Of a stretch of DNA of 64,000 nt, positions 34,449 through 45,671 are shown piece by piece. Within the stretch, counting starts at the first letter, position 1. Each line of letters opens with the position of its first letter. This DNA comes from Symbiotaphrina buchneri. Lineage: Eukaryota > Ascomycota > Symbiotaphrinales > Symbiotaphrinaceae. The stretch covers positions 186,001 to 250,000 of the forward strand of contig BCIG01000026.1 in assembly GCA_001599915.1 (NCBI GenBank). Reading direction: 5' to 3'. The translations under genes and the position numbers were made by a program. The notes under the pieces are model-generated. The model ran no database searches and was not told where the DNA came from. It worked only from the letters and a program-made list of their open reading frames with translations.

Positions 34449-35062
34449 CTACTGCTCGGTCTGGAAGTAGTTCAGAAGGATGGACCTCTCCTGAGACTCC
34501 TCACCCCAATCCTTGACCACCACGCATGAGCAGTTGACGACCTTGCGAGCATTGCCTTCCCGGTCCAGTACGCCTAAAGAGGGTATCATCAGTACGACAT
34601 TCCCACCGCTGATGAAGGAGCGTCGCGGTTCAGACTTACACAAACCAGCCCACTCGCCCAGTTGCTTTCCGTCGGGCACCTTGATGAGAGGGATCTTGTG
34701 CTCGCTGCACAGGGCAACGACCAACTTCTTGTAGGCCTCCTCCTCGCACGACTCGTTCAGCACGCACATGTGGGCCTGACGCCTGTCGAGCGCCTTGCTG
34801 GCTTCGCGCAGACCGCGGGCGAGACCGTCGTGGATCAGGGCGAGTTTGAGCACACCCTTCAAGGCTTCAAGGACTGACATCTGGCCCTTGCCACCGGAGG
34901 TGTCGGCGCTGACTTCGACCTCATCGGCCGCCGCGACTTCTTCCATAGGGGAGGTAGGCTCTTCTCCGTCCGACTGGTGGGGGAGAAAATGTCAGTAACA
35001 ACACCGGGATCTTGCAGTTTCACGCAATTTGAGCCATGCCACGGTAGGATTGTACGCACCAT
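34449..35062 (-). CDS. RPS12: 40S ribosomal protein S12 (eS12)
   Basis: Three exons give 153 aa; introns lie at 35059-34974 and 34639-34574. The first exon is just the ATG: the GTGCGT donor begins at the next base and the CAG acceptor leads into [20 protein letters not shown]. The body [38 protein letters not shown] and [20 protein letters not shown], then the end [13 protein letters not shown], is plainly eS12, with an L7Ae-like fold in the beak of the small subunit. A protein started at the internal Met of SPMEEV would still be open without splicing exon 1, so careless annotation would shorten it. Confidence 0.96.
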
Positions 35063-35721
35063 CTTGACTGAGTACCAAAATTGACTTCAGGTGTCGGATT
35101 GTCCTCGAAGAGATTTGCTGTGAAGAGTTGTAAAAGGATAGACTGTCTGATGCGTGTGCAATTGCGATCATCTAAGCTGGTTGTGCGAGAAATCGGGCTT
35201 GCCCTAAGACTCTCCGCCTACGCTAGCCGAATATGAACTGGCGCCCAAAAGTACCCCGGTACCAACTCCAACTCCTCCGGAGTACTTCCTAAAAGGGCTT
35301 TGCATGAGGCATAATTCGCCGCATGTTCTACGGTTTCGCTGCCTGAATACGAAGTCGTATACAAGTCCTGTGGTACTCACTCATGATATGTTCATTTCTG
35401 TCTATGGGCAGTCCTATAATATAAACAATGATACTACCGGCATTCATCCATTGCGCCGCAAAATGCCCCAGAGGGATCAAAAAGGCTCCCAGCAGCAGCG
35501 CCTGGTAATGCCAACTTTTCCAAGCCAATGTGAGAACATGAAATAGTAAAAGACTTGCGAAGATGGTGTAAGTTATAAGCCATCACACTCCCCGGCCTTC
35601 CTGGTTGTCGTATACAGACGTAAATCATCTCTTAGCCGAAGCCTTCAGTCCAAGTAAAGAGCTCTCTGCCTGTACAGTTGCCAGTCCTTCCCCCAACCGG
35701 CCGCAACGAAGCCCACTTGAA
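35063..35721. other. Spacer: RPS12 promoter and PAS kinase 3' UTR
   Basis: This minus-strand tandem spacer contains CCGGTACC and CTCCGGAGTAC short palindromic words near 35255-35285. No gene is recognised. Confidence 0.4.
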
Positions 35722-38700
35722 TCAGTCATCCACCTCCTCGCGCAACTGGCACCACGGATGCTCTAGCACCTGACTGATGTCAATGCGCTCTCGAACGTCT
35801 CTATTGAGCATAAGTTTAATAAGATCGATACTCTCCGGGCTCATAATATACGGGATCCGTAGGTCGTGGTCCATAATCTCATCGATGCTGTAGAACGGAT
35901 TCTCTTTATAGATGATAGTGTATAATAGGATTCCAAGGGCCCAGACATCTTGCTCTTTGCCGTTGTACGGCTTACCGGCTAACACTTCCGGTGCCGCGTA
36001 GTCTTTTAAAAAGTGTTAGTTGCAATCATAGAACCCAGGCTTCGAGCCTTACCTATTGTACCGACAAAGACATCAAAGGGCCCATGCTTGATGTACGCGG
36101 CACTCCCGAAATCGATTAACTTGGTTCTTCCTTCACCGTCAAGCACGACATTCTCGTCTTTTATATCGCGATGCACGACAAGTGCCTTCGTATGCAAGTG
36201 GTGTAGAGCATTGGCCACCTGAACGAAGATGCTTCGACATTCGGCTTCGTCCATGCTGACACGCAGTTCTATGTAGTCAAAGAGATCCATCCCAGGAAGC
36301 CCATGGGGGACCATCTCGATATAATAATTGACGTCGTCTTCGAAGAAGTCCGACATTTCGACAATGTTGGGATGTTTCAGGCCATCCCGGCGGAGATAGT
36401 CAAGTACATGGATCTCAAGCGGTACAGTGCCTAACCGCCGATCTCTAGTCCAGGTGTCGACCAGAATGCGTCGTTTCGTGACATACTTCAGTACAACCTT
36501 TTTATTGCCATTCTTCTTGTATCTGGCAAGCTTCACTTGGCCATACGCTCCTTGACCCATATCTTCTAGAATTATAAAGTCGTTGATCGTCTTCTTTCGC
36601 CCTGGGGTCAACGGCTCAGGCGAATCCGGTGTCTTGTCCACTAGGTCGCTGGATATCGACTGAGATGTCGCTTCTTGAATCTGCTGGCTGATGTGAGACA
36701 CCGAGTCTGCCTCCATGCCAGGACCATCAGAATCCATCTCAGCCGGAACAACATCGGTGGCCTGTCCCGGGGATGGTTGTGGTAAAGGACTTTGCGCTCT
36801 GGAAACCAACGGAGATAGGGGAGCATGCCCCTGCCGAGAAGCATGAAGATGCCGGGAATAAGTTATCCAAAGCGCATAGACGACTTCTGAGACGGGTATA
36901 CTTGGCCTCCTGTCCTCGAGGCGATCGATCTCTTCGTTTGCTTCCTCTATGACGTCCTCATCAACATTTGCAATGAAACTGTCGCTCCTCACGACTCGCA
37001 TTTGTAGATCCACCTGGATTTCAGAGCCATCCCGATGCTTGGCTGGTACCCCGGGAGGTCGAAAGAATGCCAGGGCAGCTTCGGGTTTTCCCTCCCTCAA
37101 AGCGAGCAGAGATTTTGCCCTCCGAAAGCTGTGCTCGGGAACAACCATTCCATCCACTAGGCGAATGTCATCCTCCTCAGTAAGAATATGGAGTATCTCG
37201 TCAAAATCCGGTATTAGTTCTGACATAGGAAGCCCATCCGCCTCCCGGCCGAATAAGGCAGTAGAAAAGACCGAATTCGAGCCTGTGATCTTGTGGTCTG
37301 TAGCTGAACAAACCATAATCCCAGCAATGTGCGGGAAGCTTGAGACTCGAAGATTCCAGTCTCCAGAAGCAGGTTCCACATTGGTAGGGATAAAGATACT
37401 GGGCGACGAACGCGCAGTATAATGCCTCGTCTTTTCTATTTCCCTCAAATCCAATCCGCCCTTCCCCTCATCCTTGCCCGGCAGATGCGGCAGTAACCGC
37501 CTGATATCTGTCCCGATCGAAATCGGGTCCGCCCAGATCGCATCCGTGGAGCCGGAGAAGCTAACAACACGTCCATTCTCATCAACATTAAGTTGTGCAA
37601 CGTCTTCTATGATTTCTTCTAGAACCCAGATCAGACCACCACGTTTCTCTTTCACCCAAAGACTGGCTGAGCCAGTTGCACCGTTGCGCTTTTGTATGGG
37701 TACAACATCACCGCAAAGCAGGACGCCACGGGATTTGTTGCCTGCATGGTTCAGACCTCCTTTAGCTGACTTCTTGTTCAATCGACTAGATCCGCTGCCG
37801 TCATCGGTCTGTGCACGGCGGCCTCCAGACTGTCTAGAAGGAGGTTTGCTCAGTAATTTCGCTGTCACGCCGTTCCCCATTCTCATGGAGCTGACAAGGT
37901 TCGGTGAAGTCTGCTGACTGTATGACGCTCTGTTACGACGTTCAGATTCGGAGCCGGGAGCCCTCAGCTTGTCTTCGAGCCACTTTCTTCTTTCTTCACG
38001 AACCACGTCCAGAATACCCATCTTGCGTACCTCTGCCTTGGTGACACCGAAGACAAGACAGGCGAGATCATTAGCAGCCAGAATAGTCCATGGGGCTGTC
38101 GCTTCCGTCGTGAAAATCGCTTGAGAAGCTGGCGCCCATCTACTTGCATGCCCATGTACAGCTGACCCCTGCGCATGCGTATTGAATAATTGTGGAAGAG
38201 ACGCTTGAGCACTGTGAGTGATGGTAGTTGGTGAGAGGAGTCTGTCTTCCGGGGCTGTACCCCCTGCCACATAAGGCTTTGCCAACGCCTCCATGAGCTT
38301 GGTCTGGAGCGTCAGACCACTTACGTCGGTGTAAGTGCGCTTGAGGCTCATCCGTCGAGCAGGGGGCGGAGCTGCAATTGGTTTGGACGTGGGCTGTTCA
38401 GCTGGCTTTCTGAGCCTTTCCTCTGAAAGTGCAGAGGCGGTCACTGAGGGCTTGTTGCTCGGACTGGGCATCTGCAAAGATATGTCAATTCCAAGCCCCT
38501 GTTCATGGCGCGTCGTGCTCTGGGCAGTCTTCGTGACGGATTCCTCCATCGGTTCGGGGCTTTCAGCTCTTGGGATGAGAGTCTTTTCGAATATGTTCCC
38601 ACCTTCTACTTCAGCGGGTCCGGTTAAGGGTCCGTGTATTGAACCAAGACCCTGCACCTGGCTACCCTCCTGACCCATCACATTTGCCCGCGCCAGAAGT

Positions 38701-39409
38701 TCCATCATACTCTGTATCTCTTGGTCACCGCTGACCTTCGCTTGTGCCGAAGCGATTCCAGGGTGATACGCCGCCCCACCCATCTTATCCCGCATGAAAT
38801 CAATGGAGCGCTTCAGAATGTTCTGTCTACTGTATATGTACTCTTCAGATTGGTGCGCGAAAGAGAATGAGTGTAATGATTCGGATGGAAACCGAGATAG
38901 ATCCTCGCCAACGTTAAGACCGGGAGAGGATGGCCCAACAGAAGAAGACAATGAAGGGACCCTGGAGGAGGGCATCGACAGGGCCATAGAAGTGGACCTT
39001 GGTGGTGCTGGGGTGGAAAAGGATGCTTCATGTGACGACGGGAGTGTAGGTGCTCGGGACGAAGGTTGTTGACGAATCCTCCGCAGTCCAGAAGCTCCAA
39101 GCCCATGTTCGTGCTCCGGTAGTATGGGGGACCTAAAAGGAAAGTTGTCAACCCGAGGATTACATTCTTCTTGTGAGGACCTCCTGCTCACCTAGGCATG
39201 GACTCGCCTTCCATGGCTCTTCCAGCGTCGAATGACCATCGTGGTCTCGAGATGTCTACCGGTTGTGAGGGAGGAGCCATGAGATTGGAAGCGCTCCTGT
39301 TTTTGGGAATGGACAGCTCGTTGAAATGTATCCTGGAATCTCGATCCTGGTCGCGTGGGCCTGCTAATGCCTCGCGTGGGTCCCCTGTGGTCGAAGGCTG
39401 GTCAGTCAT
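35722..39409 (-). CDS. PSK1: PAS-domain serine/threonine kinase (PAS kinase, Psk1/2)
   Basis: Three exons give 1,192 aa; introns lie at 39191-39133 and 36052-36003. The N-terminal third is Ser/Pro-rich. A PAS domain begins near residue 420 with APWTILAANDLACLVFGVTK; a second PAS-like region contains HIAGIMVCSATDH and GREADGLPMSELIPDF. The kinase domain starts near 925: the Gly loop LEDMGQGAYGQVKLARY, VVHRDIKDENVVLD, LIDFGSAAY and DYAAPEVLAGKPYNG, where intron 2 falls. PAS kinases sense nutrients and direct glucose toward glucan and wall synthesis; yeast Psk1/2 phosphorylate Ugp1. All catalytic residues are present. Confidence 0.95.
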
Positions 39410-41177
39410 GTATCAGTGGAGGAATGGGACAATCAGATGATTCGAGGACGCAGCTCTATCACAATGAATATGTTCGAAAGCTCTTCTGGACTCCGCACAA
39501 AATAGCAGAAACCGAATAAAGACAATTGGCAGGCTCGGAGCAACTACAGATCCAAACACAGCCCTGATTTGGCATGTATTGCTCCTCTGCTGACTATCTC
39601 CCGAGGATCGATAGAACAGCTGCAACAGCGCGTGATAAGAAGGTCCAATCTTACCATTACCCTGCCCGTCTGAGAGAGACATAGCCGGCAATGGGTTGCC
39701 TCAGACTCCAGAATAACGTAGCAGCTGCAGTTCGATAAGCCTTGCAGAACGATCGATCTCCGTTGAGCATGTCATGCACAATGTGGTGGGTTCGCGCAAC
39801 CTTGTTATCCAGTCTGTACAGGCTCGCTTCAAGCGACGATAGTGAACTCTTGTACCGGTTCGGGCGGATAGCCGTGTGACCAAGTAAGAGCGAGCGAGCC
39901 CGCGCCCGAGGAAGCCGTTATGGGGAAGATGGAACAAGACGTGACATGACTCGCAGAAAGAGGGATCGCTGAGAAATGAATTTCCAGGGCGAGTATTGTG
40001 AGTCTGAGAGGCAGGACGAGTACCAGCTGCCCAGGGAGGGAAATGATGACAGTGGCATATGGTCAGGTCAGGTATCGTAGGGCAGGTGAGATACAAGCTT
40101 GCTACCTTGCCTGACTTGCTCCGTACTTGACAGCAGAGGTACAGAAGGTACCTCCTAACCTGACAGTCGTGCTTTGTTCCGACGAGTCAGACTTGGTTTG
40201 GTGGGGTCATTTCCTCTGTTATGCATGTACCTTCACGAGTAGAGGTTACCTGAAAGACAGGAAAGAACACGCAGGACATAAGGTACCGTAGGTGAGTAGC
40301 TTCCCACTACTGTCCCTCACTGTATCCTTTTTTGACCGGAGATAAACCAGCCGTGGCGCAGTCAGCGTCCACATTAGGCCTTTCAACTTTGAAGGGTGAA
40401 GCAGTGATTATTTGGAAACACAAATGTTCCTCCTGGGCTATGGTCATGAGCAGGAAGTGATCATTTTGTCTGCAGCACCTCGGTTTACTACTGGCGATTG
40501 GAATGACTGTTCACGGATTTATGGCTGTCCACCTTACCGCTCGTACCTTAGCTTTACACACGAAGTACGGGGGAGGGGCCTGGAATGTGAAAGACCCCAG
40601 GCGGTTAAGGTCCCCGTGCAAATGATGGGTCCCGCGCCTTGCGTCACTGGGCCCATCACATGCGAACCAGCAACGTACAATATCAATGTGGCTTGAAGTG
40701 CTTATGTCCATAAAAGTACAGTACTTCGTAAGGTAGGTACTCTCATTTACGATATCTGGCGTATGCCAATCACGACTGTGTTGTTATCGGACTTTTCGCG
40801 AACATGCTTTATTCATATTTGGCGTCTCGTTCGAGATAACCTGGATCCATTTCCAAGAATATGGTCTTGTTCCACATGGTCGTCTGCCCCTTGTATCCAT
40901 CGACCTGTTTGTTGATGTGAGTCCGGCAGAAGATGATCAGATTGATCAAGCTAGTCGATGGAGATATGTCCAAGGTCCTTTGCTTGGCTCCTTGGCCCCC
41001 TGAACAGTCAGCTATCCGTCTTGGTGCTGTAATAGCAGTTTGGGAGTCGTCATTGCTATTTCGCCCGGACCACTCGATACCTCCTAACGGCCTCTTCCCT
41101 GTGCTTTCACTCGCCACGAATCCCGCTGGAGTTCAAACAGCCAGCAGGTGTCCCTGCTGCTACGTTTCAACACTTTC
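39410..41177. other. 1.77-kb spacer upstream of PAS kinase with TACCTTA-type words
   Basis: Both neighbours are on the minus strand. Between 40090 and 40300, and again at 40715-40740, the DNA is dense in GGTACC, TACCTTG and AAGGTACC words (for example GAAGGTACCTCC and TAAGGTACCG). No conserved coding frame is seen, and open frames near 40412-40711 overlap on opposite strands. Confidence 0.45.
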
Positions 41178-42836
41178 TCATCTCTGTCTGAGCTGGCTCT
41201 TATGCTGTTCCCAGAAATCAGCGCAATCTTTGTGACCCCAATAATCGATCCACCACTCTCCGAAGCTGCCTTCAACATGCATATCGACCTTCTCAATCCG
41301 CTCCTCACGCTTCAGTCCGCACAGTGCACAAGGCTGAGGGGCTGTGATGCCGCCTTCTTCCAGCTTTGCAACTCTCACACGGAGTATCTCTGATAACTCT
41401 GGAATCGTTTCAGTTGTTGACGTTGTATTGACACCCACGATGATAGATCGCAGTCGACCCACTTGCTGCTTCCAGGACCGTACGACATCTGCAACCTCCC
41501 TCTCCTCCCTTAGCTTTTCTGACTTATCCACCCCGGTTAATTTCATTCCTCCAAGTTTCCCAGACTGTGCGGGCCCGATCCTCATCCCTTGAGAGAGTAG
41601 ATTATCGCGTTTCCAGCGAAAGCTCCGTCCTGCTATCACTCGGGCCGCCACAACCGAAACGGAGACATGATGCTTAGCTGAACCCTCAGCCTGTTGGCCT
41701 GCAACAACTATGGGTTCGCTGAGTAGCGACCCAAGCAAGGAGAGGAGGACGGAAGGCGGAGGTATGTTGGCCGGACGCTCTGGATGCTGCGCCGATCCCG
41801 ATATATGCTTTGTAGGTTGTTTGAAGGCGTTCTCTTGAGGCTTGCTTCCAAGAAGACCCGACGAGTCTGTATCATTAGCTGCCTCAGGAGTCAAGACATC
41901 CCTCTGGAAATCGCCCCAATCTGCTTCCCAGTCGTCTTGGATAGTCAAAGCCGCCTCATGGCCAGGGTTGGGCTCCGAGGAATGCATTGACTTTATACTT
42001 GCACTGGCTCTGTGCGGATAACCGGATCTCGCGATTTTAGAAGCGTCTTCAAGTGTTGCGTTCGGTTTCAATGGACTTGAGGAGCCCGTTCCACGCTGAC
42101 CGGCCGAAGTCCCAGCATCGGGCATAGAGTTGGAGTCCAACCCAATCTGTACACCAAGCCCTCCCAGTAAGTCTACAGCATCATCTTGTTGTTCTTGCTC
42201 CCCATTAGCAGTCTCAAAGTGTCCAAAGTCATCTTCTTCCAGTGTCTCCTCAGCATCAAACAGGACCTCTACATCTGATGGGATAGCATGGGCCGATGGT
42301 GGCGATTGCTTTCCTCCCGTACGAGCTTTGGCTCCCGTACGAGCTTTGGCTCCCGTACGAGCTTTGGCTCCCGTACAAGCTTTGGCTCCCGTACGAGCTT
42401 TCCCCCCGGTACGAGCCTTGCCCAAGCCCAAAGCCTGCCAGGAAGGGGATTCCCGGTTGATGTACGGATAATCTTTGCTGGTAGACCTGTTCTCTTCACT
42501 GTGGAATAAGTGCGCTGGTTCGGCGGATGATATTATCTGTTGGGGCTCGACCGAGCTTTGGTTGAGACCAGCGGTCTCGAATTCACCCCATTCGGAGAGT
42601 CCGGCGGCATCATCAGTAGCAGCAGCATCGTTAAAGTCCAGAGTACGGCGTGGCTGTTCCGCCGCGTCAGACAATGACAGGCCCGTAGCCTGAGTCCGGT
42701 TCGGGCTGAGGGATGTAGAGATTCCGTCGAGATCCACATGTGATACAGTTTTAGAGTTTGAAAAGCCGTTGGGTATGCCCTCAGCTGGGGCTTTTGGCTG
42801 ATAATAATCATCAAGGTCAATGAGATCTGCAGACAT
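41178..42836 (-). CDS. Fungal protein with acidic-aromatic motifs and a KARTG tandem repeat; function unknown
   Basis: A single exon gives 552 aa from the ATG at 42836 (MSADLIDLDDYYQP); the frame also runs upstream to 42980 but reads as leader. Short acidic-aromatic motifs recur: LSEWGEFET, EDDFGHFET and ADWGDFQRD. Such WGxF/DFGxF motifs bind clathrin-adaptor ear domains in aftiphilin-like proteins, so a role in vesicle traffic is possible. Six copies of an 18-bp unit encode a basic GKARTG/AKARTG tract in the middle. The C-terminal 170 residues look folded and end with CALCGLKREE, WWIDYWGHKDCADFWEQH and CxxC/HxxC-like positions that could bind zinc. I do not recognise the family name. Confidence 0.75.
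   Translation of the reverse strand: MSADLIDLDDYYQPKAPAEGIPNGFSNSKTVSHVDLDGISTSLSPNRTQATGLSLSDAAEQPRRTLDFNDAAATDDAAGLSEWGEFETAGLNQSSVEPQQIISSAEPAHLFHSEENRSTSKDYPYINRESPSWQALGLGKARTGGKARTGAKACTGAKARTGAKARTGAKARTGGKQSPPSAHAIPSDVEVLFDAEETLEEDDFGHFETANGEQEQQDDAVDLLGGLGVQIGLDSNSMPDAGTSAGQRGTGSSSPLKPNATLEDASKIARSGYPHRASASIKSMHSSEPNPGHEAALTIQDDWEADWGDFQRDVLTPEAANDTDSSGLLGSKPQENAFKQPTKHISGSAQHPERPANIPPPSVLLSLLGSLLSEPIVVAGQQAEGSAKHHVSVSVVAARVIAGRSFRWKRDNLLSQGMRIGPAQSGKLGGMKLTGVDKSEKLREEREVADVVRSWKQQVGRLRSIIVGVNTTSTTETIPELSEILRVRVAKLEEGGITAPQPCALCGLKREERIEKVDMHVEGSFGEWWIDYWGHKDCADFWEQHKSQLRQR
42316..42423 (-). repeat. 18-bp coding minisatellite (6 units) encoding (G/A)KARTG
   Basis: On the plus strand the unit CCCGTACGAGCTTTGGCT recurs head to tail from 42316 at 18-bp steps. 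Unit 4 has one A-for-G change and unit 6 is diverged. The length, a multiple of three, keeps the gene in frame. Confidence 0.9.
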
Positions 42837-43149
42837 TATGGGAAGATCAAAGGCAGCGAGCGCCGTGGATATCACGGTCAACCGATACCGCCCTATGCTA
42901 TCATTGACGAGGCCCGGGAGTAGAATGCACCAGTAGCAAAGAAATGATGTTTCTTTCCTGCTTGGAGGACTCCGTGGCAATATACAGGGAAATTCAGCAG
43001 GCGGATTAGGTACCTAGCAGTCGTGATAGTTCGCGGTGTGGCTTGTTCAACGTTCACATGCGCCAGCTGTGATTGGAAGCGAGGGTCGTCATATAAACAT
43101 TGGGACCCCGCCAATCACCAAACACGATCTTCAACGCAACTTACAAGTC
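42837..43149. promoter_or_regulatory. Compact divergent promoter with CCAAT box
   Basis: This 313-bp head-to-head spacer lies between the repeat protein gene and the TBC gene. CCAATCA occurs at 43111-43117, close to the TBC start, and could serve both genes. Confidence 0.45.
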
Positions 43150-45671
43150 ATGAGGAGTCTGGACGAATCCAAGTAAGCATCATCGACCACCCGGTTGCTC
43201 TGGAGTTATTAACGATGTTGTATCATATAGCAAGAGATTGCAGCGTATGTTGCAGATCCAGACATTGCCCGAGTTGAAACAAGCCGTCATCAATGCCAGC
43301 GATGACTTTCCGAGCGCCAATGGGCTACGTTCAGTATGCTGGAAAGTAAGGCAGCGTAGCCTTTCGTAAGGGACCCTTTGTTCTAAACTATATCTACACA
43401 GGCGTTCCTGCTATTTGAGACCTTCGAGCGGTCGACCTGGACCCATACATTGTTTCAATCGAGGAGTGCTTACGTGTCTTTGCACGAACACCTCCTTAGG
43501 AATATTGAACACCCAGATGAGGTGGGATCCTTAGGAGACCCGTTGATGGATGATGACGAGGTACGATATATCAGGAATTCTTTACCAGCAGTCTCCAATA
43601 CTTTAACGCCTCTTGCATTTCATCCCTCAGCAGGACTTTCTGACATATCACTAAGAGTTAAAAGTCACCATGGAAGGAACTCCGCGATGACGAAACTCTG
43701 CGAGCTGAGATTCTTCAAGATGTTGATCGATGCATGCCTGATAACCTGTACTTTCGTCAACCCACGACACAGCGGATGCTGCTGGATATACTTTTTGTCT
43801 ACTGCAAACTGAACCCGGATGTCGGCTACCGGCAAGGAATGCACGAGATCCTTGCACCCATTCTCTGGGTTGTGGAAAGGGACGCGATAGATCTTACGAT
43901 TGCGAATGGCCACACAGAGGATGCGCTGGATGAGAAGATGCTTCTGGACATGTTGGATGCAAAGTATATCGAACATGATGCTTTCACGCTCTTTAGCTTA
44001 ATCATGCAGACGGCAAAGTCGTTTTATGAGACAACAGCGCAACCGCAGAGGCCCACTGGGACTTTACTTGGCTCGCCAGCCTTGTCTGTGGATGAGTCTC
44101 CAATAGTCGCTCGGAGCAAGCGAATTCATGAAGACTATCTGGCGAAAGCAGACCCAGAACTGGGAGAGCATCTAAAGGATATTGGCATCCTTCCGCAGAT
44201 CTTTTTGATGTGGGTCCAGTTACTTCTGTCTTCCAGTCGTTGCTTTGCTCACTCAAAGCTAGCCGATGGATCAGGCTTTTGTTTGGTCGCGAGTTCGACT
44301 TCGATGCCGTCCTCGGGCTATGGGACGCACTTTTTGCTGAGGATCCGGCTCTGAATTTGGTCGATTTGATATGCGTATCCATGCTCCTCCGTATAAGATG
44401 GCAACGTAGGTCTCTTGTTACCAGTAAAGGGAGTACCACTAAAGCAACTTCCAGTCCTGGAAGCCGATTATTCTACAGCGCTTGGCATCTTGCTTCGGTA
44501 TCCTTCTACGTCGCCCTATGAGCCGAGAAACTTTGTGCAGGACGCACTTTTCCTACGAGATGATTTGACTGCTAGTGGATGAGCTAAGCTCGTCGAGAAG
44601 TATTCAGGCCGATTACCTGTGGTGGAAAGGCCAGGATCCGCGATTCGTGAGCGTCACGACCAATCGCGCAATCATGGTTTCAGGTCGCCTCTGGCACGTA
44701 GTCCTCTCCGACGTGAATCTTCCCCCAGGACATCCTCGGCTAGACTCTTCCAGCAACGGAAAGGAATCGAAGGGCTCTTACAAGATGCGGCTAAACGTGT
44801 CTATAGTCGCAGCGAGAAATGGGGTGTCAATAGAGCGGTCAGAGAAGCTGTGGAAGAAGTCCGCAAGAACATGCAGAATCTGCAAGCTAGTAACATGACG
44901 GCAAGGACGGACACGTCAAACGCTCATTGGTCATTGGATAGGGGACACAATGTGAGCACTGATACAGCGGAGCTTACGCAACGGGTAGCACGTCTGGAAG
45001 CGCGGAACAAAGCGTTGGCTAAAATGTTGGAAGATGCTATGGAGAGTCTCACATCGCAGCAGAAGGCTCTTATGGGGAATGCTGAAGCCGAGAAAGCTGC
45101 ATCGGAAGCATACTGTCTAGCTGTTGCAAAAGTGCAGTTTGTGCAGGTCTATTTGGAGGACTCCGCGCTTTCGATCCCGGCGATCCCTTCAGAAGATGTT
45201 TCTGCAGATTCGCAGGCGAAGCCTAAGAATGCTGGCACGGCGAAAGGGGAATCAGGTCCCGTCCAGACGACCCCTGTCCGGCTCAAAAAGCCGCAGCTTC
45301 TAACAAGATCAGCGTCGGCGAGCACAGGCGACGATCCGAAAGAAGCTCATCGACTTCAGAAGAGTGTGCAAGCAGACGATTCGCCGAAGGACAGGTCACC
45401 TATCTCACAATTCCACCGACCTCGCTCATCACTTGCTCAGTCATCCTTCGCCTGGATGCTCGGTGAAGGGGAGCAGCGTTCAGAATTCATCAGTTCCCCA
45501 TCTCCAGGGTCCGAGCGACGAAATAGAAGCAGCCGCAATAGCTTTCTCTTTGGAGACGCTCCCGACGCAGCAGCACTGGGTGGGAGGACTAGCTCCGCTG
45601 CTGGCGAAGAGGCGGATGAAGAGAGTTTCACGTTAGGAACGTTGAAAGGTGTGCGGAAGGCCGAGGCATGA
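43150..45671 (+). CDS. TBC1D5-like Rab GTPase-activating protein, interrupted by an in-frame TGA
   Basis: Six exons; introns lie at 43173-43230, 43346-43401, 43561-43664, 44210-44262 and 44406-44454. TBC-domain blocks are present: GLRSVCWKAFLLFE, SPWKELRDDETLRAEI, DVDRCMPDN, NPDVGYRQGMHEILAPI (the YRQGM core) and FLIRWIRLLFGREF, then LWDALFAED. The IxxDxxR catalytic block is diverged (ILQDVDR). Such GAPs act on Rab7 at endosomes with retromer. Exon 6 reads FVQDALFLRDDLTASG, then TGA at 44580-44582, then AKLVEKYSGRLP in the same frame and 363 more open codons with a coiled coil near 330-440 nt later. The product is 370 aa if the stop is used and 733 positions if it is bypassed. A 54-nt GTGCAG...TAAG intron (44535-44588) would remove the stop but also a conserved-looking segment. 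Confidence 0.82.

Noticed and set aside
42316-42423. CRISPR-like array
   Set aside because: Units are direct 18-bp tandem copies without spacers and lie in a coding frame of a eukaryotic gene.
42837-42980. Upstream extension of the repeat-protein frame
   Set aside because: It would add a Cys/Leu-rich leader out of character with the acidic N-terminus, and ATG 42836 gives a clean start.
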